Shown piece after piece: positions 1-8,768 of a stretch of 64,000 nucleotides of DNA. The translations under genes and the position numbers were made by a program. Each line of letters starts with the position of its first letter. The stretch's first letter is position 1. The notes under the pieces are model-generated. The model had not been told where the DNA came from and ran no database searches. It saw nothing but the letters and a program-made list of their open reading frames with translations. Source of the stretch: Acidobacteriota bacterium (GTDB lineage Bacteria > Acidobacteriota > Terriglobia > Bryobacterales > Bryobacteraceae). The stretch lies in contig JACPNQ010000014.1 of NCBI GenBank assembly GCA_016185425.1, positions 119,205-183,204 of the forward strand, read 5' to 3'.

Positions 1-1
1 T

Positions 2-280
2 CAGGACAACAGCGTCAACACGGCATCCACCCCGGCGTTATCCGGCACGGCTGTGCAGATCTTTCTCACCGGCATGCAGGTATTCGGCGGCGCTGTCACT
101 GTTAAGATTCACGACTACACCGTGGAGCCGCTTTACGCCGGCAGCGCCCCCGGCTTCATCGGATTGCAACAGGTGAACGCGCTGGTGCCCGCCACACTGC
201 AGAGCATAACGGCGGATCTCTCGGTCTGCGCGGGCGCCGTCTGTAGTCCAACCCGGCAGATTACGGTGCGTCAACCGTAG
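2..280 (+). CDS. C-terminal end of a TIGR03437-type surface protein (5' partial)
   Basis: The frame is open from the window edge to a TAG, giving the last ~92 residues of a longer protein. The segment LYAGSAPGFIGLQQVNALVP matches the pattern of TIGR03437, a C-terminal domain I know as abundant in Solibacter-type Acidobacteria, where it ends large secreted proteins made of beta-propeller or Ig-like repeats. The two cysteines near the end (CAGAVC) are also seen in that family. The partner domains lie outside the window, so substrate and role cannot be given. It is an independent lineage marker for the whole window. Confidence 0.75.
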   Translation, partial: QDNSVNTASTPALSGTAVQIFLTGMQVFGGAVTVKIHDYTVEPLYAGSAPGFIGLQQVNALVPATLQSITADLSVCAGAVCSPTRQITVRQP

Positions 281-323
281 TGAATCCACTTCGGCTCCGC
301 TTCCGTATAGAAGGTTAACAGTC

Positions 324-1034
324 ATGTCTACGGTCTTCATCAGCGGAGCCACGGGGTATCTCGGCCGTCCGCTTACGCAGTTGCTGGTCGCCGCCGGATT
401 CGAGGTTCACGCGCTCACTCGCCCGCAATCGATTCACAAGCTGCCTCTCGGCTGTATACCGGTGACTGGCGATGCGTTGGACGCCTCGTCGTTTCTGGAC
501 ACCGTTCCGCTTGGGGCCACCTATATTCACCTAACCGGCGTCGCGCATCCCGGCCCCGCCAAGTCGGCCGAATTCCGCACTATCGACCAGGCATCGTTCC
601 ACGCCTCGCTGCAGGCGGCTGGCGCCGCAAGCGCGGCACACGTAGTCTACGTCAGCGTCGCCCATCCGGCGCCGGTGATGCACGACTATATTGCCGTCCG
701 CCGCGAGTGTGAAGCGAGCTTGAAAGAAAGCGGCCTCAACGCGACGATTCTTCGCCCGTGGTACGTTCTCGGTCCCGGACACCGCTGGCCGTACCTGCTG
801 ATTCCGCTCTATAAAGTGGCCGGATTAGTGCCCGGTTGGCGTGAGGGCGCGCAACGACTGGGCCTGATTACGCGCGAGCAGATGCTCGCCGCCTTGGTGC
901 ACGCCGCGGCGAATCCGCCCGCCGGTGTGCGCGTTCTAGGCGTTCCGGAGATTCGGGCCGCTAGCTGCGCAGCAGCTTCGGCATCACAACCGGCTCCTTC
1001 GAAGAACCGCCGCCCATCAACCCTTTCGGCATGA
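324..1034 (+). CDS. NAD(P)-binding atypical SDR / NmrA-like epimerase family protein
   Basis: A 236-residue Rossmann-fold protein. The N-terminal strand runs straight into the dinucleotide-binding motif GATGYLG (residues 8-14), and a conserved ILRPWYVLGPG segment follows around residue 140, typical of atypical SDRs related to NmrA and complex I subunit NDUFA9. There is no classical YxxxK, so a sensor, chaperone-like or isomerase role is as likely as dehydrogenase activity. The last ~24 residues are low-complexity (Ala/Ser/Pro) and are encoded in the segment overlapping the convergent gene at 961-1449. They look like an extension past an ancestral stop rather than part of the fold. Confidence 0.75.
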   Translation: MSTVFISGATGYLGRPLTQLLVAAGFEVHALTRPQSIHKLPLGCIPVTGDALDASSFLDTVPLGATYIHLTGVAHPGPAKSAEFRTIDQASFHASLQAAGAASAAHVVYVSVAHPAPVMHDYIAVRRECEASLKESGLNATILRPWYVLGPGHRWPYLLIPLYKVAGLVPGWREGAQRLGLITREQMLAALVHAAANPPAGVRVLGVPEIRAASCAAASASQPAPSKNRRPSTLSA

Positions 1035-1449
1035 AGATCGAGGTGGCCTGCGCCAGTTTGGCCATGTCGCCGCCCTCTTCGAGGGTCATCTCGTGCTCTA
1101 CCCAGTTCGACAGCGGAATGTTCCGGAAGAATAGCCGCTCCTGCAATACCATCGCCTTCTTACTCACAAAGAGAGACTTCGATTCCTTGGTGTAGTGCCT
1201 TTCTTCCACGCGGAAGTCCGCCAGGAAGTTGTCGAAGCAACGGCGCGACGTCTCCTCTTCGGTCTTGGCGACGCGCTCCTCCATCACTTCTTTCTGCGCG
1301 CTCAACTGCGCCCGCACTTGTGCGAGCACTTCCCGTTCCCGCGCCACGGCGACATCCATCCTCGCCTGCATGATGAAAAACGAGAGCAGCGCCGAGCCGG
1401 CCGCGACAAATACCGGGAGCAGCATCCAAATCAAGGCGTCTGAAGTCAT
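961..1449 (-). CDS. Small membrane-anchored coiled-coil protein, unknown function
   Basis: I chose the ATG at 1449 because AAAGGAG lies just upstream on the minus strand; a longer reading would add ten residues without a ribosome site. The 162-residue protein has one N-terminal membrane helix (IWMLLPVFVAAGSALLSFFI) followed by a charged heptad-rich helix (AREREVLAQVRAQLSAQKEV) and a soluble C-terminal part of about 85 residues. I do not recognise a named family. It overlaps the 3' end of the upstream plus-strand gene tail to tail by 74 bases. Confidence 0.6.
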   Translation of the reverse strand: MTSDALIWMLLPVFVAAGSALLSFFIMQARMDVAVAREREVLAQVRAQLSAQKEVMEERVAKTEEETSRRCFDNFLADFRVEERHYTKESKSLFVSKKAMVLQERLFFRNIPLSNWVEHEMTLEEGGDMAKLAQATSIFMPKGLMGGGSSKEPVVMPKLLRS

Positions 1450-1599
1450 AACTCTCCTTTGATCGGCAACCCGCGGCAAAAACTTTTGGGCTAGGGCGTA
1501 AAAACCTCATTTAGGGACTTACCCGATGCGCTCGTAAGGCGTTTCTTGTATGATCGCTTGCAGTTTTCGCTTGGTCATACCAATTTGAGGGATCTTCCG

Positions 1600-4500
1600 A
1601 TGCTTCAGCGGCTATCCACGTTCTGTTTCCTGAGCGTCAGCGTTTTCGCTCAATTCGATACCGGCCAGATCGCCGGCTTCGTGCGCGATCCATCCGAATC
1701 GGTGATTTCGGGGGCCGCGGTCACCGTTCGCAACGAGCATACCGGTGAAGAGAAGAGCACCAAAGCCAACAGCAGCGGCTATTATGTCTTTCCCAATCTC
1801 CTGGTCGGAAGCTATAGCCTTTCCGCCGAGGCGGCCGGCTTCAAGAAAGTGCTCCAGACGGGCATTACGCTCAGTTCCTCGACGCGTCTCAGCGTGGATC
1901 TCCAGCTTACGGTTGGGTCGGTTTCGGAAACCGTCGAGGTAAAGGCGACTGTCGGGCTGGTGCAGGCGGAATCCGCCGTCGTCGGCCGTACCATCAATTC
2001 GAAGCAAGTCGCCGACCTCACGCTGAATGGCCGCAACCCTATCTACCTCGCCCTGTTGAAACCCGGTGTTCGCGGCGGCTCTATCGGCACGTTTGATCCC
2101 GACAGCGTCTCCAACGGCGGCTTCTCCATTAATGGCGGCCGCGCGGACGAATATGTGGTTATGGTTGACGGCGCGGTTGCCACGCGCACGCGTTCCTCCG
2201 GGTCGATGCTTGGTTCGCAGGATGTGGACACCGTGGAGGAGGTGCAGATTCTCACCGCCAACTACTCCGCCGAATATGGCCGCTCTTCCGCCGGGCAGAT
2301 CCGCTTTGTCACCAAGAGCGGGGGCCAGTCCTTCCACGGAAATCTCGTCGAAAACTTCCGCAACTCCGCGTTGGACGCCAATACCTGGACCCGCAACCAC
2401 AGCCCGAATCGCAGTGAATTCGGTGGTCCGGCGCCCTTCCGCTTCAATCAGTTCGGCTATGACATCAACGGTCCGGTGTTTATTCCCGGAAAGTTCAACA
2501 GGGACAAATCCAAGCTGTTCTTCCTCTGGGCCCAGGAGTGGATCCGCCGCCGGGAGGAGCAGAATCCCACCGCGCTCGTCCCGTCGCTCCTCATGCGCGA
2601 CGGCAATTTCAGCGAGCTTCTCAATGCCTCGAATATCTTTTACGGCCGCGTCCGCACCGTGACCGATCCCGATAGCAAGCTGCCATTCGCGGGCAATATG
2701 ATTCCGCTGAATCGCCTCAGCCCCAATGGCCGCGCCCTCCTCCGCGCCTATCCGCAGCCTACTCCCGGCTTTGCCCAGACCGGGGCCAACTTCATCGGCT
2801 CCGGCGCGCGATGGTCCAATACACTGAAGAATACCGTTAAGGTCGACTACGTCCTCAACTCCGCGCACCGCCTTTCCTTCCGCGGCACTCATGTTCCCTG
2901 GCGGTTCAATGAGCCGTTCCAGGACAGCTCGCTCGGCACGTTTCAAGCGCTGTGGTCCCGGCCCAATCGCACCGGCACAATTAGTCTGACCTCAACGATC
3001 AGCCCCACGTTCCTCAACGAGTTCAACTTCTCCGCGAACTCGGACGGCAAGGGCGATATTCCCTATAACCCTGCCTGCGGCGCGCCTTGCGAGCGGTCGA
3101 CGTACGGGATCAACTACCCGCAAATCTTCCCGGTTGGCAAGGAGTTCCCGGGTAAACTTCCCACCATACAGATCGACCCGTTCTACAGTCTGAACAACTC
3201 ATCCGCCTATCCCGGCTACTGGTCGGGCTTCGTCTATGCGTGGTCTAACAATATGACCAAGATCATCGGTAACCACACGATGAAGTTCGGCATCTTTATC
3301 GAGCGTTCCGGCCAGAATGACGGCATTCAGCTCACCACCGCTTCCGCCCCGGCCACGGTGAACCAGGGCGGCCAGTTCCGCTTTATCGACACCGGCCATC
3401 CCAACACCTCCGGTATCGCGGTCGCCAACGCCGCGCTGGGCTATTTCAACGACTACTCGGAAACATCCGCCAAAACCGTGACGCCATGGGTGGCAACAGG
3501 CATCGATTGGTTCGTGCAGGATAGCTGGAAAGCGACCAAAAAACTTACGCTGGAAATCGGCCTCCGGCACTCCATTTGGCCGCCGTGGCACAGCCGGTGG
3601 GGGACGCTGTCGATGTTCAACCCGGCGTTCTTCGACGCGTCCAAGGCCGCCGTTATCGATCGATCCGCCGGCTATATCGTCTCTGGCGATCCCTACAACG
3701 GCATCACGCTGCCCGGCTCCGGCCCGAGCGAAGAGGCTCTCAAACGATTCCCCACGCTGTCCAACTTCAAGAACCTCTATCACAACCTTCCCGGTGGTTT
3801 CTCCCAAACCCACTATGGAGTCTTTCAGCCGCGCCTCGGCGCCGCCTACGGCGTGAACAACAAGACATCCGTCCGCGCCGGCCTCGGCGCCTTCGCGAAC
3901 CGCACCATGATCAATCGCGATACGGCCCTTGGCGGCAACCCGCCTTTCCAGCTTCAACAGACGGTGAGCAACGGCAATGTCGACGCGCCGGCCGGCGCCA
4001 CACAGCGCGTGTTCCCTCTCACGATGACCATTCAGGATCCGGTGCTCAAAGTCCCGATGGCTTGGAACTGGAACGCCACGGTGGCTCGCCAACTGCCTTG
4101 GAATCTCGCCGTGGAAGTCGGCTATGTGGGCCGCCGCGGCATTCATAATCAGCGCAAACGCAATATCAATCAGCTCCTCACGGGCACGACGTTTGCGAAT
4201 CCCGGCGTCAACGTGAACGCCCTCCGGCCGTATCCCGGCATGGGCGTCGTCGGTATTTCCGAAAACTCCGGTACCTCGATGTACCACGGCTTGCAGATCA
4301 GCGTCGAGCGGCGTTTCTCCCGCGGCCTTGCCTTCGGCGTTGCCTACACGTACTCGAAGGCCACCGACAACTCGTCGGACTTAACGGATGTATTGCCGGA
4401 CGCTTACAACGACAGGGCTTACAACGGCACTTCGGATTTAAACCGTCCGCACGTTCTCATCCTGAACTACATCTATGAGCTTCCATTCTTGAAGGGCAAC

Positions 4501-4977
4501 GGCACGATGTTCCACCGGGCGCTCGGCAACTGGGAGCTTTCGGCGATGAATCAGTGGCAGTCCGGCGGACCCTTCTCCGTTCGCAATACGGCGGACAATG
4601 CGGGCGTCGGCTCCGGTTCGGGCAATCAGTTCTACAGCCAAGTGGGCGACCCCTATGACGTTACCCGAACCGGTTTCACGGACTCCGCCGTCTGGTTCAA
4701 CAAAACCGCATACGCCCGGCCGGCTAACGGTACTTGGGGAAATCAGCCTCGCAACGGTGTCATGAACCCCGGCTTCTGGGCCTTCGATATGGGTATCCGC
4801 AAGAACTTCCCCACCGGTGAGCACCAGCGCTTCCAGATTCGCGGCGAGTTCTTCAACCTGCTGAATCACCCGAATTGGGGCGGCGCGAACTCGAATCCTA
4901 CGAGCGGGCAGTTCGGGCTTGTGACCAGTAAGAGCGGCAACCGCACGATTCAGATTGCGCTGAAGTACATTTTCTGA
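1600..4977 (+). CDS. TonB-dependent receptor, Oar-like, with carboxypeptidase-regulatory domain
   Basis: An outer-membrane beta-barrel transporter or adhesin of the Oar-like type that is expanded in Acidobacteria. The start at ATG 1600 follows GAGG at good spacing and gives a signal peptide ending near SVFAQ; an earlier in-frame start at 1546 would bury that signal. Residues ~22-105 form a CarboxypepD-regulatory-like beta sandwich (GQIAGFVRDPSESVISGAAV). A plug region (LNGRNPIYLALLKPGVRGG, then EVQILTANYSAEYGRSSAGQ) and a long barrel follow. The protein ends in Phe (LKYIF), the usual last residue of an outer-membrane barrel. At 1125 residues it is a full-length family member. The ligand is unknown and no transporter partner is adjacent. 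Confidence 0.88.
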   Translation: MLQRLSTFCFLSVSVFAQFDTGQIAGFVRDPSESVISGAAVTVRNEHTGEEKSTKANSSGYYVFPNLLVGSYSLSAEAAGFKKVLQTGITLSSSTRLSVDLQLTVGSVSETVEVKATVGLVQAESAVVGRTINSKQVADLTLNGRNPIYLALLKPGVRGGSIGTFDPDSVSNGGFSINGGRADEYVVMVDGAVATRTRSSGSMLGSQDVDTVEEVQILTANYSAEYGRSSAGQIRFVTKSGGQSFHGNLVENFRNSALDANTWTRNHSPNRSEFGGPAPFRFNQFGYDINGPVFIPGKFNRDKSKLFFLWAQEWIRRREEQNPTALVPSLLMRDGNFSELLNASNIFYGRVRTVTDPDSKLPFAGNMIPLNRLSPNGRALLRAYPQPTPGFAQTGANFIGSGARWSNTLKNTVKVDYVLNSAHRLSFRGTHVPWRFNEPFQDSSLGTFQALWSRPNRTGTISLTSTISPTFLNEFNFSANSDGKGDIPYNPACGAPCERSTYGINYPQIFPVGKEFPGKLPTIQIDPFYSLNNSSAYPGYWSGFVYAWSNNMTKIIGNHTMKFGIFIERSGQNDGIQLTTASAPATVNQGGQFRFIDTGHPNTSGIAVANAALGYFNDYSETSAKTVTPWVATGIDWFVQDSWKATKKLTLEIGLRHSIWPPWHSRWGTLSMFNPAFFDASKAAVIDRSAGYIVSGDPYNGITLPGSGPSEEALKRFPTLSNFKNLYHNLPGGFSQTHYGVFQPRLGAAYGVNNKTSVRAGLGAFANRTMINRDTALGGNPPFQLQQTVSNGNVDAPAGATQRVFPLTMTIQDPVLKVPMAWNWNATVARQLPWNLAVEVGYVGRRGIHNQRKRNINQLLTGTTFANPGVNVNALRPYPGMGVVGISENSGTSMYHGLQISVERRFSRGLAFGVAYTYSKATDNSSDLTDVLPDAYNDRAYNGTSDLNRPHVLILNYIYELPFLKGNGTMFHRALGNWELSAMNQWQSGGPFSVRNTADNAGVGSGSGNQFYSQVGDPYDVTRTGFTDSAVWFNKTAYARPANGTWGNQPRNGVMNPGFWAFDMGIRKNFPTGEHQRFQIRGEFFNLLNHPNWGGANSNPTSGQFGLVTSKSGNRTIQIALKYIF

Positions 4978-5049
4978 GCCGTTTCGCGCGCCCGGTCTAG
5001 CGTGTTCCGCATGACCTGACGGGCACTTGAAGCACTGCACGGCTTCCGT

Positions 5050-5565
5050 TTATCGCACTGCCGGCAGCCCAAACGCCCACGCCATCAACAACGCCGGTAC
5101 CGCCGTCACTGTCCCGTGTGGCATGGCCAGTATGTCCTTGCTTTCCAGAGTAATTCGATCCTTCCCGCCCAGCCCCCGGATGTTCGCCCAGGTCTGCCTC
5201 CAGCGCCCCTTCACAAAGATCATGATTACCGCCAGCACCGCCGCCAGAACCCCCGCCAGGATCGCCAGCGCGATCCAGTTCATCGTCCCCATCAATGCCC
5301 CGTAGGCCCCCATCAGCTTCACATCGCCACCCCCGCGGCCGCCGACCAGGAAGAACAGGAAGTACACCCCGAATCCCACGGCAAATCCGAACAGTCCGAT
5401 CTTCAAAAGCGGCCACCCACCCAGATACCACCGCGCGCCCAACGCAAACAGCGTCACCGGAATCGTCAGCCAATTCGGAATCGTCCGGTCGCGAAGATCG
5501 GTCATTGCCGACACAATCGCGAGCACAAAAATCCCCCACCGCAACAAATCCGGCAATTGCTCCAT
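5050..5565 (-). CDS. Type IV prepilin peptidase, A24/CpaA-TadV type
   Basis: An inner-membrane aspartyl peptidase that would process pilin-type leader peptides. The 171-residue protein is the short form without the N-methylating domain, as in Tad/Flp systems. Both catalytic aspartates are visible: D23 in MTDLRDRTIPNW and D81 in GGGDVKLMGAYG, the latter being the family's GxGD signature. Four to five membrane helices surround them. It is the last gene of a minus-strand run, six bases after the amidase stop. No pilin or secretion ATPase is present in the window, so its substrate must be encoded elsewhere. Confidence 0.85.
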   Translation of the reverse strand: MEQLPDLLRWGIFVLAIVSAMTDLRDRTIPNWLTIPVTLFALGARWYLGGWPLLKIGLFGFAVGFGVYFLFFLVGGRGGGDVKLMGAYGALMGTMNWIALAILAGVLAAVLAVIMIFVKGRWRQTWANIRGLGGKDRITLESKDILAMPHGTVTAVPALLMAWAFGLPAVR

Positions 5566-5571
5566 GACTAA

Positions 5572-7017
5572 CTAATCCACTTTCGGACGCCGCTTATGCC
5601 AGTCCGTCCGCTCCTGATATCGCTGCCCTACGCCCAGTATGAGGTTCTCCTGGAACGGCCGGCTAACGACGCTAATTCCTAACGGCAGTCCATTCACGAA
5701 CCCGCACGGCATCGACAACAGGGGTAACCCGGCCAGGTTCCCCGCGGGACTCAAATCGCGCAGCCCGCGCGACGGCAAAGTCACCCCCTCTTTCGTGATT
5801 CCCGTCAGCTTATCCAGTGGATCTTCGATCGCCGATGCGACATTAATCCGGCTCGGCGCCAGCAGCACATCGACATCATTGAAAACCGTCCGGCACGCGT
5901 CCTGCACCATCCGCCGTACACGCATCGCCTTCAGGTAATCGCGAGCGGTGTAATCAAACGCCGCCTTCAATCCTTGAATCTGGTTCTGATCGGCCAACTG
6001 ATCCACTTTGCCCGACGAGATGAGCTCCTCGAAAATCGACGACGCCTCGCAACCGATGATCGTGCTGGCCGCTTCGGAATAAGGCATTGCCGGCAGCGAC
6101 ACTTCCTTCATCGGGAATCCCATCTCGCGGAACACCGCGTACGTATCGGCAAATACCTTCACGACTGCCGGATCGGCAATCAATTCCAAGTCCCGCGGCG
6201 CATAGCCGATCGTTATGTCTTTGTTCTGCCGCACGTACTCCGGCGCGTAATAGAAGCTCTTTCCCGCCGAACCGGGGTCGCCCGAATCGCCTCCGGCAAT
6301 TTGCGCCAGCACCAGGCCGCAGTCTACCGCGTTCCGGCACATCGGCCCGATCTTATCCAGCGTCCACGAAAGCGCCATCGCGCCCGCCCGGCTCACCAGG
6401 CCGTAGGTGGGACGCAAACCCGTCACTCCGCAATACGCGGCGGGAACCGCTATCGATCCCCACGTCTCCGACGCCAACGCATAACTCACCAGCCCCGCCG
6501 CCACCGCCGATCCCGGACCGCTTGACGATCCGCCGCTCCAGCGGCCGGTGTCCCAGGGATTCAACCCCGGTCCCGTCACCGACGCGGCCGGATACCGGTA
6601 TCCACCGCCGCCGGCAAGCTCCACCATTCCAAGCTTCCCGATGCAAATCGCCCCGGCTTTATCGAGCTTCTTAACCACCGTCGCATGTTCGTCGAACACT
6701 TGTCCCGCGTACGGTTTCGCGCCCCAACCCGTCGGAAACTTCGCGAAGCTCACCAAATCCTTGGCGCCATAAGGAATGCCTTGCAGGGCGCCCCGCGTCC
6801 GTCCGCGCTTCAGTTCTTTATCGATATCCTTCGCCCGCGAAATCGCCGGTTTTCGCAGCGACAGCGCGAGCGCGTTATATTTTGGCGCGATGGTCTCCAG
6901 GCGGCTCAGCCAGGAGTTAGTAAGTTCCTCGCACGAGAACTCCTTCGCGACTAACTTCGCGTGTAACTCTCCGATCGGGAGCCAAAAGACGCCGGGCGAA
7001 TTAGGCTTTGAAGGCAA
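5572..7017 (-). CDS. Amidase signature family protein (GatA/amidase type)
   Basis: Hydrolyses a carboxamide; the substrate is unknown. The Ser-cisSer-Lys triad can be placed: Lys86 in GIPYGAKDL, the cis-Ser in GGSSSGPGS (residues 162-170), and the nucleophile Ser188 in ETWGSIAVPA. At 481 residues it has normal length. The nucleophile loop reads ETWGSIAVP instead of the commoner DTGGSIRIP, which points to a secondary amidase rather than GatA. No GatB or GatC is nearby. Its start codon lies inside the 3' end of the small exported-peptide gene at 7001-7201 (17-base overlap), so the two are probably translationally coupled. Confidence 0.88.
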   Translation of the reverse strand: MPSKPNSPGVFWLPIGELHAKLVAKEFSCEELTNSWLSRLETIAPKYNALALSLRKPAISRAKDIDKELKRGRTRGALQGIPYGAKDLVSFAKFPTGWGAKPYAGQVFDEHATVVKKLDKAGAICIGKLGMVELAGGGGYRYPAASVTGPGLNPWDTGRWSGGSSSGPGSAVAAGLVSYALASETWGSIAVPAAYCGVTGLRPTYGLVSRAGAMALSWTLDKIGPMCRNAVDCGLVLAQIAGGDSGDPGSAGKSFYYAPEYVRQNKDITIGYAPRDLELIADPAVVKVFADTYAVFREMGFPMKEVSLPAMPYSEAASTIIGCEASSIFEELISSGKVDQLADQNQIQGLKAAFDYTARDYLKAMRVRRMVQDACRTVFNDVDVLLAPSRINVASAIEDPLDKLTGITKEGVTLPSRGLRDLSPAGNLAGLPLLSMPCGFVNGLPLGISVVSRPFQENLILGVGQRYQERTDWHKRRPKVD

Positions 7018-7201
7018 AGGCCGGCTCCGTCGCGATCGGAACCGTAAACTTGGCCAGTTCCGCCCCGTTTCCCTTTACTCGCTCCTTCGCGGCCGCCAAA
7101 TCCTCGCTGGCCGTAGTCTTCGCGGAAGGAGTCTGCGCCGGTACTGCCGGCGCCGGTGCCGCTCCTGCCAGCAAAGCCCATGCCAAGTCTCGTCGCCGCA
7201 T
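7001..7201 (-). CDS. Small exported protein with twin-arginine-like signal, unknown function
   Basis: A 66-residue protein starting MRRRDLAWALLAGAAPAPAV, a short Tat-like signal ending near PAQ. A small charged mature part of about 43 residues follows (ASEDLAAAKERVKGNGAELA). The frame overlaps the amidase start by 17 bases on the same strand. I know of no domain for it. In this lineage, small exported peptides often precede exported hydrolases, which fits the arrangement but gives no function. The ribosome site is weak. Confidence 0.55.
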   Translation of the reverse strand: MRRRDLAWALLAGAAPAPAVPAQTPSAKTTASEDLAAAKERVKGNGAELAKFTVPIATEPAFAFKA

Positions 7202-7220
7202 ATGGCAATTCTAACCTGAA

Positions 7221-8726
7221 CTAGTGGCCCGCCAGCGACTCCAACGCCGCTTTTTCCATCACCGCGCGCGGCGCCGTTTCGCCCGTGAAGATTTCGAACT
7301 GCCGCGCCGCCTGCTCCAGGAACATCGCCAGCCCGTCAATCGTCTCGCAGCCCTGATCCTTGGCCTTTCTCAGCAACAGCGTTTCGCGCGGGTTGTAGAC
7401 CATGTCGAACACCAGCTTGCCCGGCACTCGTCCATCGAAGAAGCACTCCTCCGGATGCGGCCACATTCCCATCGGCGTGCAGTGGACCACCACGTCGAAC
7501 ATCTTTGCCGCGGCTTGCTCGCGCGACAGCGGGTCGCCGTTGCATATCCGCGCCAGTGCCCGCACCCGGTCGAGATTGCGCCCAACCAGCGATATCTTCG
7601 CGCCCGCATCGGCCAGCGCAAACGCCGCTCCGCGCGCCGCGCCACCGTTGCCGACGATCAGCGCCGTTGCTTTGGCGAGCTTCAATCGCTTCGCCAGCGG
7701 CACCGTCACTCCTTCGGCGTCCGTGTTCGTGCCGCGCCACTTGCCGGCCTTCTTCCAGATCGTGTTGACAGCGCCGATCCGCCGCGCGAGCGGTTCCACC
7801 GTATCCAGATAGCGCAGAATCTTCTGTTTATGAGGGATCGTAATGCTCGCGCCCGCCAGCGGCATCGAGTCGGCCATCTGAAAGAAGTCCTTCAGTTGAT
7901 TGCTGTGTACCAGAAATGGCAGATACACGGCGTCCAGCCGCTTGTGTTGAAAGGCGCGGTTGTGTACGTTCGGGGAAATCGAATGCCGCACCGGATCGGC
8001 AACGACGCCGAAAATCTTCGCCGCCTTCGTGAACTTGTCGACGCGGTATAGATGACGTAGCATCCGCGCGCTCACCTGGCCCGACGCCGTCCCTTCCGCC
8101 GCGTTCGGCGCGGCGTAAGTATAGAGGCCGCCGAACGACGGAGCCAGGACGCGCGTCGAAAAACCGGGTTCACCCATCGCCAGCACCACCAGATTCTCGC
8201 GCGGGTGCGCCTTCGCCAGGGCCAGCATTTTGTACGCGTCACTCGGCTTCCGCGCCGTCGTCACTATCTTGTAGGCATAGGCCGGGATCTTCGACATTCG
8301 CTTGAAGACCGGTTCAATCGCGGGCGTGCCCTCGAAGTTGTGATAGCTCAACACCAGCTTCGAAGTGCTGCGCAGCCGTTCCAACTTCTCCGCCGCGTTC
8401 TCGGCGCTTTCAATTTCCAGGTCGACTGCAATGGCGCCCGCGTCTACCGCGGCTTCCAGGATCCGAATCTGCTCGCCGATGCTGCCGTCAAACTTCCCGT
8501 GGTTCTGGTGCCGGCGGCAAGTGACCAGCACGGTGCACTCCGGATTGCGCTCCAGGAATCGCGGCAACGCCCTTACGCCGTCCATCGGACTAGGTAGATA
8601 ATCCAGGCGAAATTCAAGAAACCTTTCGCCGCTCTCAATCTCGCTGCTCGCATGCGCCATGAGCTTCTCAACGGAGTTGAGACCCAGTGCGATGCAGATT
8701 TTAGGAAGGGTGGGCTGGGCGGGCAT
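7221..8726 (-). CDS. aroDE: Bifunctional 3-dehydroquinate dehydratase (type I) / shikimate dehydrogenase
   Basis: Catalyses steps three and four of the shikimate pathway in one chain: dehydration of 3-dehydroquinate, then NADPH reduction of 3-dehydroshikimate. Residues ~5-228 are a type I AroD barrel with His129 (SYHNFEG) and the Schiff-base Lys153 (AYKIVTTA). Residues ~235-500 are AroE with SISPNVHN, catalytic Lys300 in ITIPHK, Asp336 in TNTD, and the NADP-binding GNGGAARG. I start at ATG 8726; a TTG five codons upstream is also possible. The gene sits in a minus-strand run with no other shikimate genes. Fused AroDE is known from plants and several bacterial groups. Confidence 0.93.
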   Translation of the reverse strand: MPAQPTLPKICIALGLNSVEKLMAHASSEIESGERFLEFRLDYLPSPMDGVRALPRFLERNPECTVLVTCRRHQNHGKFDGSIGEQIRILEAAVDAGAIAVDLEIESAENAAEKLERLRSTSKLVLSYHNFEGTPAIEPVFKRMSKIPAYAYKIVTTARKPSDAYKMLALAKAHPRENLVVLAMGEPGFSTRVLAPSFGGLYTYAAPNAAEGTASGQVSARMLRHLYRVDKFTKAAKIFGVVADPVRHSISPNVHNRAFQHKRLDAVYLPFLVHSNQLKDFFQMADSMPLAGASITIPHKQKILRYLDTVEPLARRIGAVNTIWKKAGKWRGTNTDAEGVTVPLAKRLKLAKATALIVGNGGAARGAAFALADAGAKISLVGRNLDRVRALARICNGDPLSREQAAAKMFDVVVHCTPMGMWPHPEECFFDGRVPGKLVFDMVYNPRETLLLRKAKDQGCETIDGLAMFLEQAARQFEIFTGETAPRAVMEKAALESLAGH

Positions 8727-8768
8727 GGTTCTATGCGGCAATAGAAGGCGCGGTCATACAGCTTATCA

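Noticed and set aside
1612..2946. 444-residue open frame antisense to the first TonB-dependent receptor
   Set aside because: It lies wholly opposite a well-supported gene, has no domain signature, and is Arg/Gly/Ala-rich as expected of antisense frames in GC-rich DNA.
3199..4287. 362-residue antisense frame in the same receptor
   Set aside because: Same reasoning; His/Gly/Glu-rich shadow with no recognisable motif.
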